Origin: Promicromonospora sukumoe
Lineage (GTDB): Bacteria > Actinomycetota > Actinomycetes > Actinomycetales > Cellulomonadaceae
DNA: 64,000 nucleotides
NCBI RefSeq assembly: GCF_014137995.1
Contig: NZ_JACGWV010000002.1
Coordinates: 496,001 to 560,000 of the forward strand
Direction of reading: 5' to 3'
Positions within the stretch are counted from its first letter, which is position 1, and each line of letters opens with the position of its first letter. Below are positions 35,812 to 44,284 of this stretch, in pieces. A program made the position numbers and the translations under genes. Below the pieces are notes generated by a model. The model was given only the letters and a program-made list of their open reading frames with translations. It ran no database searches and had not been told where the DNA came from.

Positions 35812-35828
35812 GCTCAGGCTCAGGCGGC

Positions 35829-37568
35829 TCAGCCGCGCGTGACGGGCTCGCCGCTCGTCGGCGACCCGCTCGCGTCCGGCTCGGTCACGTCCGGCTCGCT
35901 GTCACTCGGCTCGCTGACACCCGGCTCGCCGTCGGACGACGCCGCGGACCGCCGCTCGGCCTGAGCGTCGCGCAGCCGCTCGGCGGCGTCGTACCCGAGC
36001 GCCGCCTCGGCCGCCTCGTCGGCGAGGGCCAGGCCGGCCGTGCCGTACAGGTGGAACACGGCGTCGGCGCCGTGCCGCTCGAGCTCGGCCGCGTCGTCGT
36101 CGTATCGCGCGACGGCGGCGACGGTGCCCTCGAAGCCGCTCGCGCGGAGCTGGGACAGCGCGATGAGGTTGGCGGCGTGGAACGGCATGGCGAGGATCGC
36201 GAGGCGGACGGCGCCGGCGCTGCGCACCCGGCCCCAGAACTCGATGTCCGTCGCGTCGGCCTGCACCACGGTGAAGCCCTCGGCGCGCAGGGTGATGACC
36301 CGGGTCGGGTCGTGCTCGACGCCCACGACGTCCATGCCGTAGTCGTCGCGGAGCTGGCGGACGGCACCGCGGCCGACCCGGCCCATGCCGAGCACGAGCG
36401 CCTCGGCCCCGGACACGTCGATGAGCCGTTCCTCCCGGTGCAGCCACTCGTTGGGCTTGGACGGGAAGCGCCTGGCGAGCGACATCGCGAACTCGTTGCC
36501 GCGGGTGTTGATCGCGGAGGACAGCACGAAGCTGGCGGCGACGGCGACGGCCAGCACCACGAGCCACTCGTCGTGCAGCAGGCCGGTCTGGGAGCCGACG
36601 GCGACCACGATGAGGCCGAACTCGGAGTAGTTGGCCAGCACCAGCCCGGACAGGATGGCCGTGCGTTTGCGCAGCCGCATGAGGCGCAGCAGCACGGCCG
36701 TGACAACGGCCTGCAGCGGGAGCATGAGGAGCAGGAGCAGCCCGACCGCGGCGGCCTGCCACGTGAGCTCGCCGGAGAACCCGATCGAGACGAAGAAGCC
36801 GACGAGCAGCAGCTCCTTGACGGTGAACAGGTTGCGGGACAGCTCGGTGGCGGCGGGGTGCCCGGCCAGCAGCATGCCCATGACGAGCGCGCCGAGGTCG
36901 CCCTTGAGCCCGACGGCGTCGAACAGCGCGTAGCCGGGGCCGAGCGCGACGGCCACGCCGAACAGCGCCTGCAGCTCGCCGTGGCCCACCTTCGACCAGA
37001 CCTTGCGCAGCAGCCAGGCGGCCGGGAACAGCAGCACGAGGGCGAAGGCCCACGGGCTCGGCGGGTGGTCGGAGGAGACGGACAGGAAGACGACGGCGAT
37101 GATGTCCTGCATGACCAGCACGCCGATGGCGATGCGGCCGTAGAGGGCCGACTGGTCGGAGCGGCCGTCGAGCACCTTGACCACGAACACCGTGGAGGAG
37201 AACGAGAGGGCGAGCCCGAGCAGGGCGAGCACGCCCAGTCCCTCGCCCTTGAGCATCGAGAACCCGACGACGCCGAGCAGGCCGAGGAACCCGACTGCGA
37301 TGGCGACGCTCACCAGCAGGTGCGCGACGGTGGTGAACCAGACGTCCCGGCGCAGCAGCGTCTTGACGTCGAGCTTGAGGCCGATGCCGAACAGCAGGAG
37401 GGTCACGCCGAGGTCGGCGACGGTCTCCAGGTAGGCCGGCTCCTGGACGCCCGCCGCGTGCAGCGCGAACCCGGCCACCAGGAAGCCGACCAGCGGCGGC
37501 AGCCGGAGCAGCACCGCCCCGAGCCCGGCCGCGACCGTGGCTACCAGGAAGATCGCAGCGGTCGCCAT
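35829..37568 (-). CDS. CPA2-family cation/proton antiporter with TrkA-N domain (Kef/YbaL-like)
   Basis: A 579-aa membrane protein with about 12 helices (residues 1-380) of the CPA2 monovalent cation:proton antiporter type, followed by an RCK/TrkA-N nucleotide-binding domain starting at EALVLGMGRVGRGAVRQLRD. The domain usually gates K+ or Na+ flux by binding NAD(H) or nucleotides. The C-terminus is a low-complexity Asp/Pro/Ser/Thr tail (SEPSDSEPDVTEPDASGSPT). It lies beside the Mrp operon but faces it. The cation cannot be predicted from sequence. Confidence 0.88.
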   Translation of the reverse strand: MATAAIFLVATVAAGLGAVLLRLPPLVGFLVAGFALHAAGVQEPAYLETVADLGVTLLLFGIGLKLDVKTLLRRDVWFTTVAHLLVSVAIAVGFLGLLGVVGFSMLKGEGLGVLALLGLALSFSSTVFVVKVLDGRSDQSALYGRIAIGVLVMQDIIAVVFLSVSSDHPPSPWAFALVLLFPAAWLLRKVWSKVGHGELQALFGVAVALGPGYALFDAVGLKGDLGALVMGMLLAGHPAATELSRNLFTVKELLLVGFFVSIGFSGELTWQAAAVGLLLLLMLPLQAVVTAVLLRLMRLRKRTAILSGLVLANYSEFGLIVVAVGSQTGLLHDEWLVVLAVAVAASFVLSSAINTRGNEFAMSLARRFPSKPNEWLHREERLIDVSGAEALVLGMGRVGRGAVRQLRDDYGMDVVGVEHDPTRVITLRAEGFTVVQADATDIEFWGRVRSAGAVRLAILAMPFHAANLIALSQLRASGFEGTVAAVARYDDDAAELERHGADAVFHLYGTAGLALADEAAEAALGYDAAERLRDAQAERRSAASSDGEPGVSEPSDSEPDVTEPDASGSPTSGEPVTRG

Positions 37569-37593
37569 GCCCCGAGTTTAGTTGGCGCGTGTT

Positions 37594-38856
37594 TCACGAA
37601 ACGGCTGCGGCGGCTCGCAGTGCGGGTGAAAGGGTGCCTTTGTCCTCGACGGTCACGCCCGCCAGCCCGAGCCACCGCGCCATGGCGTGCAGCTCGTGCG
37701 CGAGGCGGGCCGGGGTCGCGTCCGTCAGCACCGGCTCGGCGTGCGCCGACTGCACCCGCAGCACGCCCGCGGCGCGGTCTGCCTTGAGGTCCACGCGCGC
37801 CGTGAGCTGCGAGTCCTCCAGGAACGGAAGCACGTAGTACCCGTCGGTGCGCTGGGCGGCCGGGGTGTAGATGCCGATGCGGTACCGCATGCCGAACAGG
37901 CGCTCCAGCCGGGTGCGCTCCCAGACCAGCGGGTCGAACGGGGCGAGCAGGGCCTGCCCCGCCGCGCGCCGCGGCCGGGCGGCCTCGCGGTGCAGGAACC
38001 ACTTCTCCGGCCCGCCGGCCACGCGCGCGGGCACCAGCACGCCCTCCTCGACGAGCTCGGCCAGCGCCCGGTCCGCGACCGGCCCCTTGAGCCGGTAGTA
38101 GTCCTTGATGCTGCGCGCGTCGCCGATCCCCTGCGCCCGCGCGCCGAGCTCCAGCAGGGCCTTCTTGGCCTCGGCCTCGGGCACCTCCACCAGGGCCGAC
38201 GCCGGCAGCACGCGTTCCGGCAGGTCGTAGAGCCGCTCGAACTGCGCGTTGCGCCCCGCCGAGACCACCTCACCGGTGAAGAACAGGTGCTCGACCACGC
38301 GCTTCTCGGTGCTCCAGTCCCACCAGGTGCCCCGCTTGCGCCGCACCGAGCGCCCCTCGGAGACGAACCGGTCGTGGATCTGGGAGGCCGACAGCGGCCC
38401 CTCGGAGGCCACGAGGTCGTGCACCTCGCGGACCTGGGGCGCGTCGGGCAGCCGCACGCCGTCCAGCTCCTTCCAGTCGTACTCCTCGGCGAACCAGCGC
38501 CGCCGGAACGCCAGCAGCGGCCAGGCGTGCGGGGGCACGTACGCCGCGACGTGCGCCCAGCTCTCCACGAGCCGGCGGCCGGCCACGGCCGCGGCCGACG
38601 TCCGGCGCGCGTGCCTGCCCGACGTCGTCGCCCGGTCCAGCAGGTCGGTGTCGTACGGGCCGAGCCGCGAGAACAGCGGCAGCAGGTGCGCCCGGGCGAG
38701 CACGTTCACCGAGTCGATCTGGAGCAGGCCGAGCCGGTCGATCACCCCCTGGACGTGCCGCATGGTGCGCGGCCCGTCGGTGCGCGGGCGATGCAGGCCC
38801 TGGGCGGCGACGGCGACGCGGCGGGCCTGGTCGAGGGACAGCGAGATCGGTTGCAC
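37594..38856 (-). CDS. winged-helix DNA glycosylase, AlkX/YcaQ type
   Basis: A 420-aa protein of the HTH_42 (YcaQ/AlkZ) family, DNA glycosylases that unhook interstrand crosslinks and remove bulky alkylated bases. The active-site motif is Q46-I47-D48 in LLQIDSVNVLARAHLLP, matching the QxD form of AlkX/YcaQ rather than the QxQ of AlkZ from antibiotic clusters. The C-terminal region contains DPLVWERTRLERLFGMRYRI, typical of the family. The start is GTG 38856 with AGGA seven bases upstream; the frame upstream to 38904 looks non-coding. It diverges from comF across a 44-nt palindrome. Confidence 0.85.
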   Translation of the reverse strand: MQPISLSLDQARRVAVAAQGLHRPRTDGPRTMRHVQGVIDRLGLLQIDSVNVLARAHLLPLFSRLGPYDTDLLDRATTSGRHARRTSAAAVAGRRLVESWAHVAAYVPPHAWPLLAFRRRWFAEEYDWKELDGVRLPDAPQVREVHDLVASEGPLSASQIHDRFVSEGRSVRRKRGTWWDWSTEKRVVEHLFFTGEVVSAGRNAQFERLYDLPERVLPASALVEVPEAEAKKALLELGARAQGIGDARSIKDYYRLKGPVADRALAELVEEGVLVPARVAGGPEKWFLHREAARPRRAAGQALLAPFDPLVWERTRLERLFGMRYRIGIYTPAAQRTDGYYVLPFLEDSQLTARVDLKADRAAGVLRVQSAHAEPVLTDATPARLAHELHAMARWLGLAGVTVEDKGTLSPALRAAAAVS

Positions 38857-38904
38857 GGGCCCATCCTGCCGCGCACCACTGACACTGCCCTCCCGGACCC
38901 CCAC

Positions 38905-38948
38905 GTGTCAGACGTACAGGTCCCCCGGGGGACCTGTACGTCTGACAC
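38905..38948. repeat. 44-nt perfect palindrome, copy 1
   Basis: Built as GTGTCAGAC-GTAC-AGGTCCC-CCGG-GGGACCT-GTAC-GTCTGACAC, fully self-complementary. A second copy at 60813-60856 has the same length and segments except that GTAC/GTAC is replaced by CCTC/GAGG, which keeps pairing, and the centre is CCGA. Here it lies between two diverging genes, so it is not simply a terminator. It looks like an extragenic palindromic repeat family or a binding site. Confidence 0.85.
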
Positions 38949-39025
38949 GGGTGGGTGGGGTGGGTGGGGGTGGGCGGGGCTGTGGACAACCGGCGCCTCC
39001 GCGCGGCCCGGGGCAGGGTGGGCGG

Positions 39026-39856
39026 GTGCATCCCGTCCGCGAGCTCACTCACCTGCTGCTGCCCGTCGCCTGTCCGTGCGGTGAGCCCGACGTGCGCTGG
39101 TGCGCCCGCTGCGCGGCCCTCCTGGCGGGCCCGTTCAGCCGGGTCGAGCGGGGCGCGCCACGGCTCGACCGGCTCGACGGCGTCCCGCCCGTGCCGGTGT
39201 GGGCCCTGACGCCCTACGCGGGGCCGGTGCGCGACGTCGTCGTGCACTGGAAGGACCGCGGGCGGGCCGACCTGGACCGCCTCCTCGCGCCGGCGCTGCG
39301 GCGGGCCGTCAGGCGCCTCGGGCCCGCGCTGGGTCCGGTGCAGTCCCCCGCGCCCGTCTCCGCGGCCCACGGCCCGCTCGCCGTCGTGCCCGTGCCCTCC
39401 ACGGGCGCGGCACGCCGGGCGCGCGGCCGGGAGCCGGTGGCCGTCCTGGCCCGGGCCGTGACGGGCGGCCTGCGCGACGCCGGGGTGCCGGCACACCTGG
39501 TGCCCGCCCTCACCCGCACCGGTCCTGGACGGGACCAGGTGGGCCTCGGCGCGCGGGCCCGCGGCCGCAACCTGGCGGGTTCCGTCCGCATGACGAGACG
39601 CGGCGCCCGAGCACTCGGGAAAAGATCCGTGTGCATTCTTGTCGACGACGTCCTCACGACGGGTGCGACCCTGGCCGCCGTCGAACGGGCCCTCGAAGGG
39701 TGCGGGCACGACGTGCTCGGAGCAACCGTGCTGGCAGCGACCCCGGCCCCCGGCGCACGGGCCGCCGAGCGCCGCGCGATGGCAGAAGGGGTGAAAGCGA
39801 CGTACGGATCTGAACCTGAAAGTGTGACAGATCTGTGTCGTCCTGTTCACCGTTGA
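39026..39856 (+). CDS. comF: ComF family phosphoribosyltransferase-like protein
   Basis: A 276-aa ComF/GntX-type protein. A zinc-ribbon-like CPCGEPDVRWCARC at the N-terminus is followed by a phosphoribosyltransferase fold with the PRPP loop ILVDDVLTTGATLAAVERAL and the ComF element GRDQVGLGARARGRNLAGSV. ComF proteins support DNA uptake or recycling of bases in other bacteria; here the role is unknown. The start GTG 39026 is chosen because the conserved part begins directly after it; there is a weak GGG-rich site. It lies 200 bp upstream of hpf on the same strand. Confidence 0.85.
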   Translation: MHPVRELTHLLLPVACPCGEPDVRWCARCAALLAGPFSRVERGAPRLDRLDGVPPVPVWALTPYAGPVRDVVVHWKDRGRADLDRLLAPALRRAVRRLGPALGPVQSPAPVSAAHGPLAVVPVPSTGAARRARGREPVAVLARAVTGGLRDAGVPAHLVPALTRTGPGRDQVGLGARARGRNLAGSVRMTRRGARALGKRSVCILVDDVLTTGATLAAVERALEGCGHDVLGATVLAATPAPGARAAERRAMAEGVKATYGSEPESVTDLCRPVHR

Positions 39857-40056
39857 TTGGGACTGTCGTTACTCAGGCGACAGAGTTAGCCTGAACGTCC
39901 CACGCAGGATCAGAGGGCCGACGAAGCTGCCGGCCGCACGCGACGGGAGGTGGTTCGTGCCCGGCACCAGCAGGGGGTGCCAGACCCAGTAGAGACGGGC
40001 GCACGCCGCCGGCAAGGGACGGCGTGGCCCAGTGTTCCCGGAGCGGAGATACGCAC

Positions 40057-40725
40057 ATGGAAATTGTCGTTGTCGGCAGGCACACGGACGTGGCAGATCG
40101 ATTTCGCCAGCACGTGGAGGACAAGCTCGCCAAGGTGGAGCTGCTGTCCCCCTACGTACGCCGGGTGGATGTGGAGGTCACGCACGAGAACAACCCGCGG
40201 CTCTCGGAGAGCCGCGAGCGCGTCGAGCTCACACTGCGCGCGAAGGGTCCGGTGATCCGCGCCGAGGCTGCGGCGGACGACCGCTTCGGCGCCCTGGACC
40301 TCGCCATCGACAAGCTGAACGAACGACTGCGCCGAGCCCGGGACCGTCGCAAGGACCACCGGAACAACAAGGTGCTCGCACCTGTGGACGTCCGCCCGCT
40401 CGACGAGATCCTGACCGACGGCGGCTCCACCAGCGGACCCGAGCCCCAGATCTCGACCCCGGCGGCGCTGGCCGAGCCGGGTGACTCCGTGGAGACGACG
40501 ATCGGCGACTCGCCGGTCGTGATCCGGCAGAAGCTGCACCACGCCGACCCGATGACCCTCGACGACGCGGTCTACGAGATGGAGATGGTGGGCCACGACT
40601 TCTACCTCTTCATCGACAAGGAGACGTCGCGTCCGTCGGTGCTCTACAAGCGCAAGGGCTGGTCGTTCGGTGTGATCCAGCTCGACAACCCGTGCGGCGG
40701 CGCCCCGGTCACCGACCTGGCGTAG
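40057..40725 (+). CDS. hpf: ribosome hibernation-promoting factor, long form
   Basis: Long HPF, 222 aa, which dimerises 70S ribosomes into inactive 100S particles in stationary phase or stress. The N-terminal S30AE domain (MEIVVVGRHTDVADRF ... KLNERLRRARDRRKDHR) and the C-terminal dimerisation domain (DPMTLDDAVYEMEMVGHDFY, then VLYKRKGWSFGVIQL) are joined by a linker of about 50 residues. The ATG 40057 follows GGAG; an in-frame ATG at 40024 adds a non-conserved leader. The 200-bp gap upstream likely carries a promoter, but no consensus pair is convincing. Confidence 0.95.
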   Translation: MEIVVVGRHTDVADRFRQHVEDKLAKVELLSPYVRRVDVEVTHENNPRLSESRERVELTLRAKGPVIRAEAAADDRFGALDLAIDKLNERLRRARDRRKDHRNNKVLAPVDVRPLDEILTDGGSTSGPEPQISTPAALAEPGDSVETTIGDSPVVIRQKLHHADPMTLDDAVYEMEMVGHDFYLFIDKETSRPSVLYKRKGWSFGVIQLDNPCGGAPVTDLA

Positions 40726-40762
40726 CCGAGGCCTGACCGGGCCGCCGGCCCGGTGACAACAG

Positions 40763-40806
40763 CGACGAGGCGGGACCCCGAAGCACCTCGGGGTCCCGCC
40801 TCGTCG
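40763..40806. terminator. bidirectional terminator between hpf and lpqB
   Basis: A perfect 19-bp stem (left arm starts CGACGAGGCGGG) with a 6-base loop AGCACC, between converging genes. It lies 38 bp after the hpf stop and 24 bp beyond the lpqB stop. It has no long T-run on either side, as is common in high-GC actinobacteria. Confidence 0.8.
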
Positions 40807-40829
40807 TCGCGAGTCGTCGCGAGCCCGGG

Positions 40830-42560
40830 TCAGCCCGGGTAGGCGACGAGGTCCACGTCCTCGGCGATCGGCTGCCAGACGCCGGTCTCCTCGTGCTCCA
40901 GGTCGCCGTCCTCCGTGACCACGAGGATGCCCTGGTCGGTCACGCCCGCAGCGATCTGCTCGACGTCGGTCAGGCCCGGCAGCTGGCGCGACTGGCCGCC
41001 GGTGCCGGCGAGGCCGCCCACGCCCGCGGTCCACACGGAGGACGCCCCCTCGCTGTTCCGGGTGAGCAGCGCGAGCGCGGTGAGCCCCGTCCAGCGGGCC
41101 TCGACAACGTCGGCGACGGGCGCGGCCACCGAGATGGCCGCGGCGAGGCTGACCGGGGTGTCCTCGGCGTCCCGCACGATGCCGGCCACCTGCACCTGGC
41201 GGCCCGACGGCGTCTCGCTGACGACCGCGATGCGCGCGCCCTCGGGCGACACGGACACGCTGGTCACCTTGCGTCCCTTGAGCCACTCGGGCTCGATCGT
41301 CACCTCGTCGAGCGTGCTCGTGGAGACCCGCAGCTCGCCCGAGCCGCCGCTGGTCCACACGTTGCCGAACTTGTCCACGGACGGCGCCGCCAGGTCCGGG
41401 CCCTCCAGGAGCGGCACCGGGCCGTCGCCCTCGTCGAGGGAGACGTTCACGATCTGGTCGTCGCCGTTGCGCACCACGATGGGCGTGGTCCCGGGGCTGA
41501 CGGCGAGCGCGGTCGGGTCGGTGCCCGACAGGTCGATGGTCATGTCGTGCTCGACGAGCCGCCCGTCGTCCACGCGGTACAGGCGGTCGTCCTTGAGCAC
41601 GATCGCCTGCGCGATCGTCGCCGGCAGGTCGACGTCGGCGGCCTCGACCGACAGCCGGTTCTGGTCGCTGAACAGCTCGACGGGGATGACCCGGCCCGCG
41701 CCCTCGGAGAGGGTCGCGGAGAGCTGTGCCGCGATCACTGCGCGCTGGCCGGCGGGGACGGCGCTGATCTGCTCGCTGAGCCGGATGGCGACCACGTCGG
41801 CCTCGTCCCGGCCCTGGACGGCCTGCACGGCGAGCTGCGTACCCTCCGGCACGAGCGACTGCGTGGCGCCCTGGAGCCACTCGGGCGGCCCGGCGAGGGT
41901 CTGCTGCACGGCCACGGTCTGCCAGGAGCGGCGCGGGAACCAGCGCAGGTCGGGCACCAGGCTGTTGTCGTCGTCGGCGCTCGGGAAGAACAGCCGCGTG
42001 GCCCGGTACTGGTTGGCGAACAGGTTGGCGGGCACGAGCACCCCGTTGTCCAGGGCCGAGATGCGCCACTCGCTGCCCACCTTGACGACGGTGAACCGGT
42101 AGCCGACCTCCCGCGGGCTGCCCACCTCGGTGTACGCGCCGGCGCTGTCCAGGGTCGCGATGGTCGTGGCCCGCACGACGATCTCGATGGTGTCGGTGGT
42201 CCCGAGCTCCACCGCCTCCTCGAACGGCTCCGGCATCGGCGCCTCGCGCACGACGCGCACCGCCTCGTCCGGGTCCCACGTGGCCGCGACGTCGCTCGTC
42301 AGGTACTCCCGGGCCGTCTGGAACTCCTTGGGCGACGTCGCCGCGGCGACCGCCGCGCCCAGGAACCCGGACACGATCACCTGCGGGGCGGCGCCGGGCG
42401 TCGGGCCCTGCGGCAGCATCGCGATGTCGACCTGCGTCTCGACGGGCGCGTTGCCCACCCGGACGGGGCCCGACGTCGGGATCTGGGCGCAGGCCCCGAG
42501 CCCGACGGCGCCCAGGAGCGCGATGACGACGGCGGCCGCTGCGTTCGCTGCCCTGCGCAT
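40830..42560 (-). CDS. lpqB: lipoprotein LpqB
   Basis: Partner lipoprotein of the MtrAB system, 576 aa. It has a signal peptide ending in the lipobox LGAC, the family opening IPTSGPVRVGNAPVETQVDI, a GerMN-like domain (about 190-300) and a C-terminal beta-propeller-like part. In mycobacteria LpqB acts outside the membrane on MtrB and affects cell-wall and division functions. The ATG overlaps the mtrB stop by one base; an in-frame extension to 42767 is rejected because the signal peptide starts at this ATG. Confidence 0.94.
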   Translation of the reverse strand: MRRAANAAAAVVIALLGAVGLGACAQIPTSGPVRVGNAPVETQVDIAMLPQGPTPGAAPQVIVSGFLGAAVAAATSPKEFQTAREYLTSDVAATWDPDEAVRVVREAPMPEPFEEAVELGTTDTIEIVVRATTIATLDSAGAYTEVGSPREVGYRFTVVKVGSEWRISALDNGVLVPANLFANQYRATRLFFPSADDDNSLVPDLRWFPRRSWQTVAVQQTLAGPPEWLQGATQSLVPEGTQLAVQAVQGRDEADVVAIRLSEQISAVPAGQRAVIAAQLSATLSEGAGRVIPVELFSDQNRLSVEAADVDLPATIAQAIVLKDDRLYRVDDGRLVEHDMTIDLSGTDPTALAVSPGTTPIVVRNGDDQIVNVSLDEGDGPVPLLEGPDLAAPSVDKFGNVWTSGGSGELRVSTSTLDEVTIEPEWLKGRKVTSVSVSPEGARIAVVSETPSGRQVQVAGIVRDAEDTPVSLAAAISVAAPVADVVEARWTGLTALALLTRNSEGASSVWTAGVGGLAGTGGQSRQLPGLTDVEQIAAGVTDQGILVVTEDGDLEHEETGVWQPIAEDVDLVAYPG

Positions 42561-44284
42561 CAGTGCACCTCCAGGTCGTTCGCGGCGAGATCGGGGATCT
42601 GCGTCGGCGTCGGGCCCGCGGACGGGTGCACCACGGGGATCTGCCCGGTCCGGACGCCGGGCTCGTGGGACGCGGGCGCCATGGTCACGGGCGGCTCCCC
42701 CACCTCCACGCCGGCGCTGCGCGGCAGCGTGAGGCGGAAGCTCGCGCCCTGACCGGGCCGGCCCCACGCGTCGAGGCGCCCGGCGTGCAGGTGCGCGTCC
42801 TCCAGCGCGATCGCCAGGCCCAGGCCCGAGCCGCCCGTGGTGCGCGCACGCGCCGGGTCGGCCCGCCAGAACCGGTCGAAGACGTGCTCGACCTCCTGCT
42901 TGGTCATGCCGACGCCGTAGTCCCGCACCACGACCGCCACCGCGCGGTCGTCCTCGGCCACGGTCACCTCGACGGGACGCTCCTCCGCGTGCTCGATCGC
43001 GTTGACCACGAGGTTGCGCAGGATGCGCTCGATCCGGCGGGGGTCGAAGTCGGCCGCGGCGTCGGCGTCGGGCAGGCGGACCGAGACCCGCACGTCCTTG
43101 GTCTCCGCGAGCGGGGCGGCCTGCTCGACGACGGACATGACGAGGTCGCTCAGGTCGCGGCGCTCGGCGTCGAGCACGGCGGCACCGGCGTCGAACCGGC
43201 TGATCTCTAGCAGGTCCGCCAGGAGCGACTCGAACCGGTCGATCTGGCCCAGGAGCAGCTCGGCGGAGCGGCTGGCGTCCGCGTCCATCTGGTCGCGCGA
43301 CTCGTGGATGATCTCGCTCGCCATCCGGATGGTCGTCAGCGGCGTGCGCAGCTCGTGCGACACGTCGGAGACGAACCGGCGCTGCATGGCCGAGAGCTCC
43401 TCCATGCGCCGGATCTGGTCCTGCAGGCTCTCGGCCATCTCGTTGAAGGACCGCGCCAGGCTCGCCATCTCGTCGGTGCCGCGCGCGCCCGGCATGCGCT
43501 CCGAGAGGTGCCCCTCGGCGAGCCGCTCGGCCACGGTCGCGGCCCGCGTCACGGGCGTCACCGTCTGCCGGGCCATGGTCCAGGTGACGACGCCGAGCAG
43601 CGCCAGCATGCCGAACCCGCCCGCGAGCAGCACGCGGTGCACGAACGACAGCGTCTCCTGCTCCGGCTCCAGCGAGTACAGGTAGTAGATCTCGAAGCGC
43701 GAGTCCGGCGCGGCCTGCACGGTCGAGCCCACGATGACGCCCGGCCGGACCACGCCCGGGTCGTCGGCCGCCGGGATACCCACGGCCTGCAGCACCTGGT
43801 CGTCCTCGGACGCGATGTTCGCCTGCCGCAGCTCGTCGGTGACCACGACCTCCGTCAGGTCGCCCCGCGAGGCGACGTCGGCCACCTGCGCGGTGCCGCC
43901 GGGCTCCTGCAGCAGGAAGTAGTCCTGCGCGGTGGAGCCGCTCGTGGCGCCGAGCGTCGCGATGGTGTCGTTCAGGAGGCTCTGCAGCTCGCCGTCCGAC
44001 GTCGTCGCGGCGCTCGAGAAGTTCTCCGAGACCTGGGCCGTCAGCGCGGCGGCCTCGCGGTCGATCGCCGCGAGGCGCTGCTCGTAGATCCCGTCACGGA
44101 CCGACGTCGACAGGTACAGCCCCAGGACCGCGATCGCCGCGAGCCCGATCGCGAGCGCGGTGGTGACGACACGGAGCTGCAGGGAGGAGCGCCACTGCGC
44201 CACGCCACGACGGGTGGCCCGGACCGTGACCACCCGGGCCCGTGAGACCACCCGGCGGAGCCGTGTGACCAGGCCGGACGGCAT
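42560..44284 (-). CDS. mtrB: sensor histidine kinase MtrB
   Basis: Membrane sensor kinase, 574 aa. A basic N-terminus and TM1 (LQLRVVTTALAIGLAAIAVL) precede an extracytoplasmic domain of about 160 residues, TM2, a HAMP domain (ERLAEGHLSERMPGARGTDE), the phospho-acceptor H310 in SDVSHELRTPLTTIRMAS, and an ATPase domain (GSGLGLAIALEDAHLHAG). It works with MtrA on cell-wall hydrolase and division genes. Both ends overlap neighbours by one base, so mtrA-mtrB-lpqB is one operon. Confidence 0.95.
   Translation of the reverse strand: MPSGLVTRLRRVVSRARVVTVRATRRGVAQWRSSLQLRVVTTALAIGLAAIAVLGLYLSTSVRDGIYEQRLAAIDREAAALTAQVSENFSSAATTSDGELQSLLNDTIATLGATSGSTAQDYFLLQEPGGTAQVADVASRGDLTEVVVTDELRQANIASEDDQVLQAVGIPAADDPGVVRPGVIVGSTVQAAPDSRFEIYYLYSLEPEQETLSFVHRVLLAGGFGMLALLGVVTWTMARQTVTPVTRAATVAERLAEGHLSERMPGARGTDEMASLARSFNEMAESLQDQIRRMEELSAMQRRFVSDVSHELRTPLTTIRMASEIIHESRDQMDADASRSAELLLGQIDRFESLLADLLEISRFDAGAAVLDAERRDLSDLVMSVVEQAAPLAETKDVRVSVRLPDADAAADFDPRRIERILRNLVVNAIEHAEERPVEVTVAEDDRAVAVVVRDYGVGMTKQEVEHVFDRFWRADPARARTTGGSGLGLAIALEDAHLHAGRLDAWGRPGQGASFRLTLPRSAGVEVGEPPVTMAPASHEPGVRTGQIPVVHPSAGPTPTQIPDLAANDLEVH

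Noticed and set aside
40024..40056. Earlier hpf start at ATG 40024
   Set aside because: The added residues are not part of the S30AE domain, while ATG 40057 has GGAG at the right distance and begins with the conserved MEIVVVGRHTDV.
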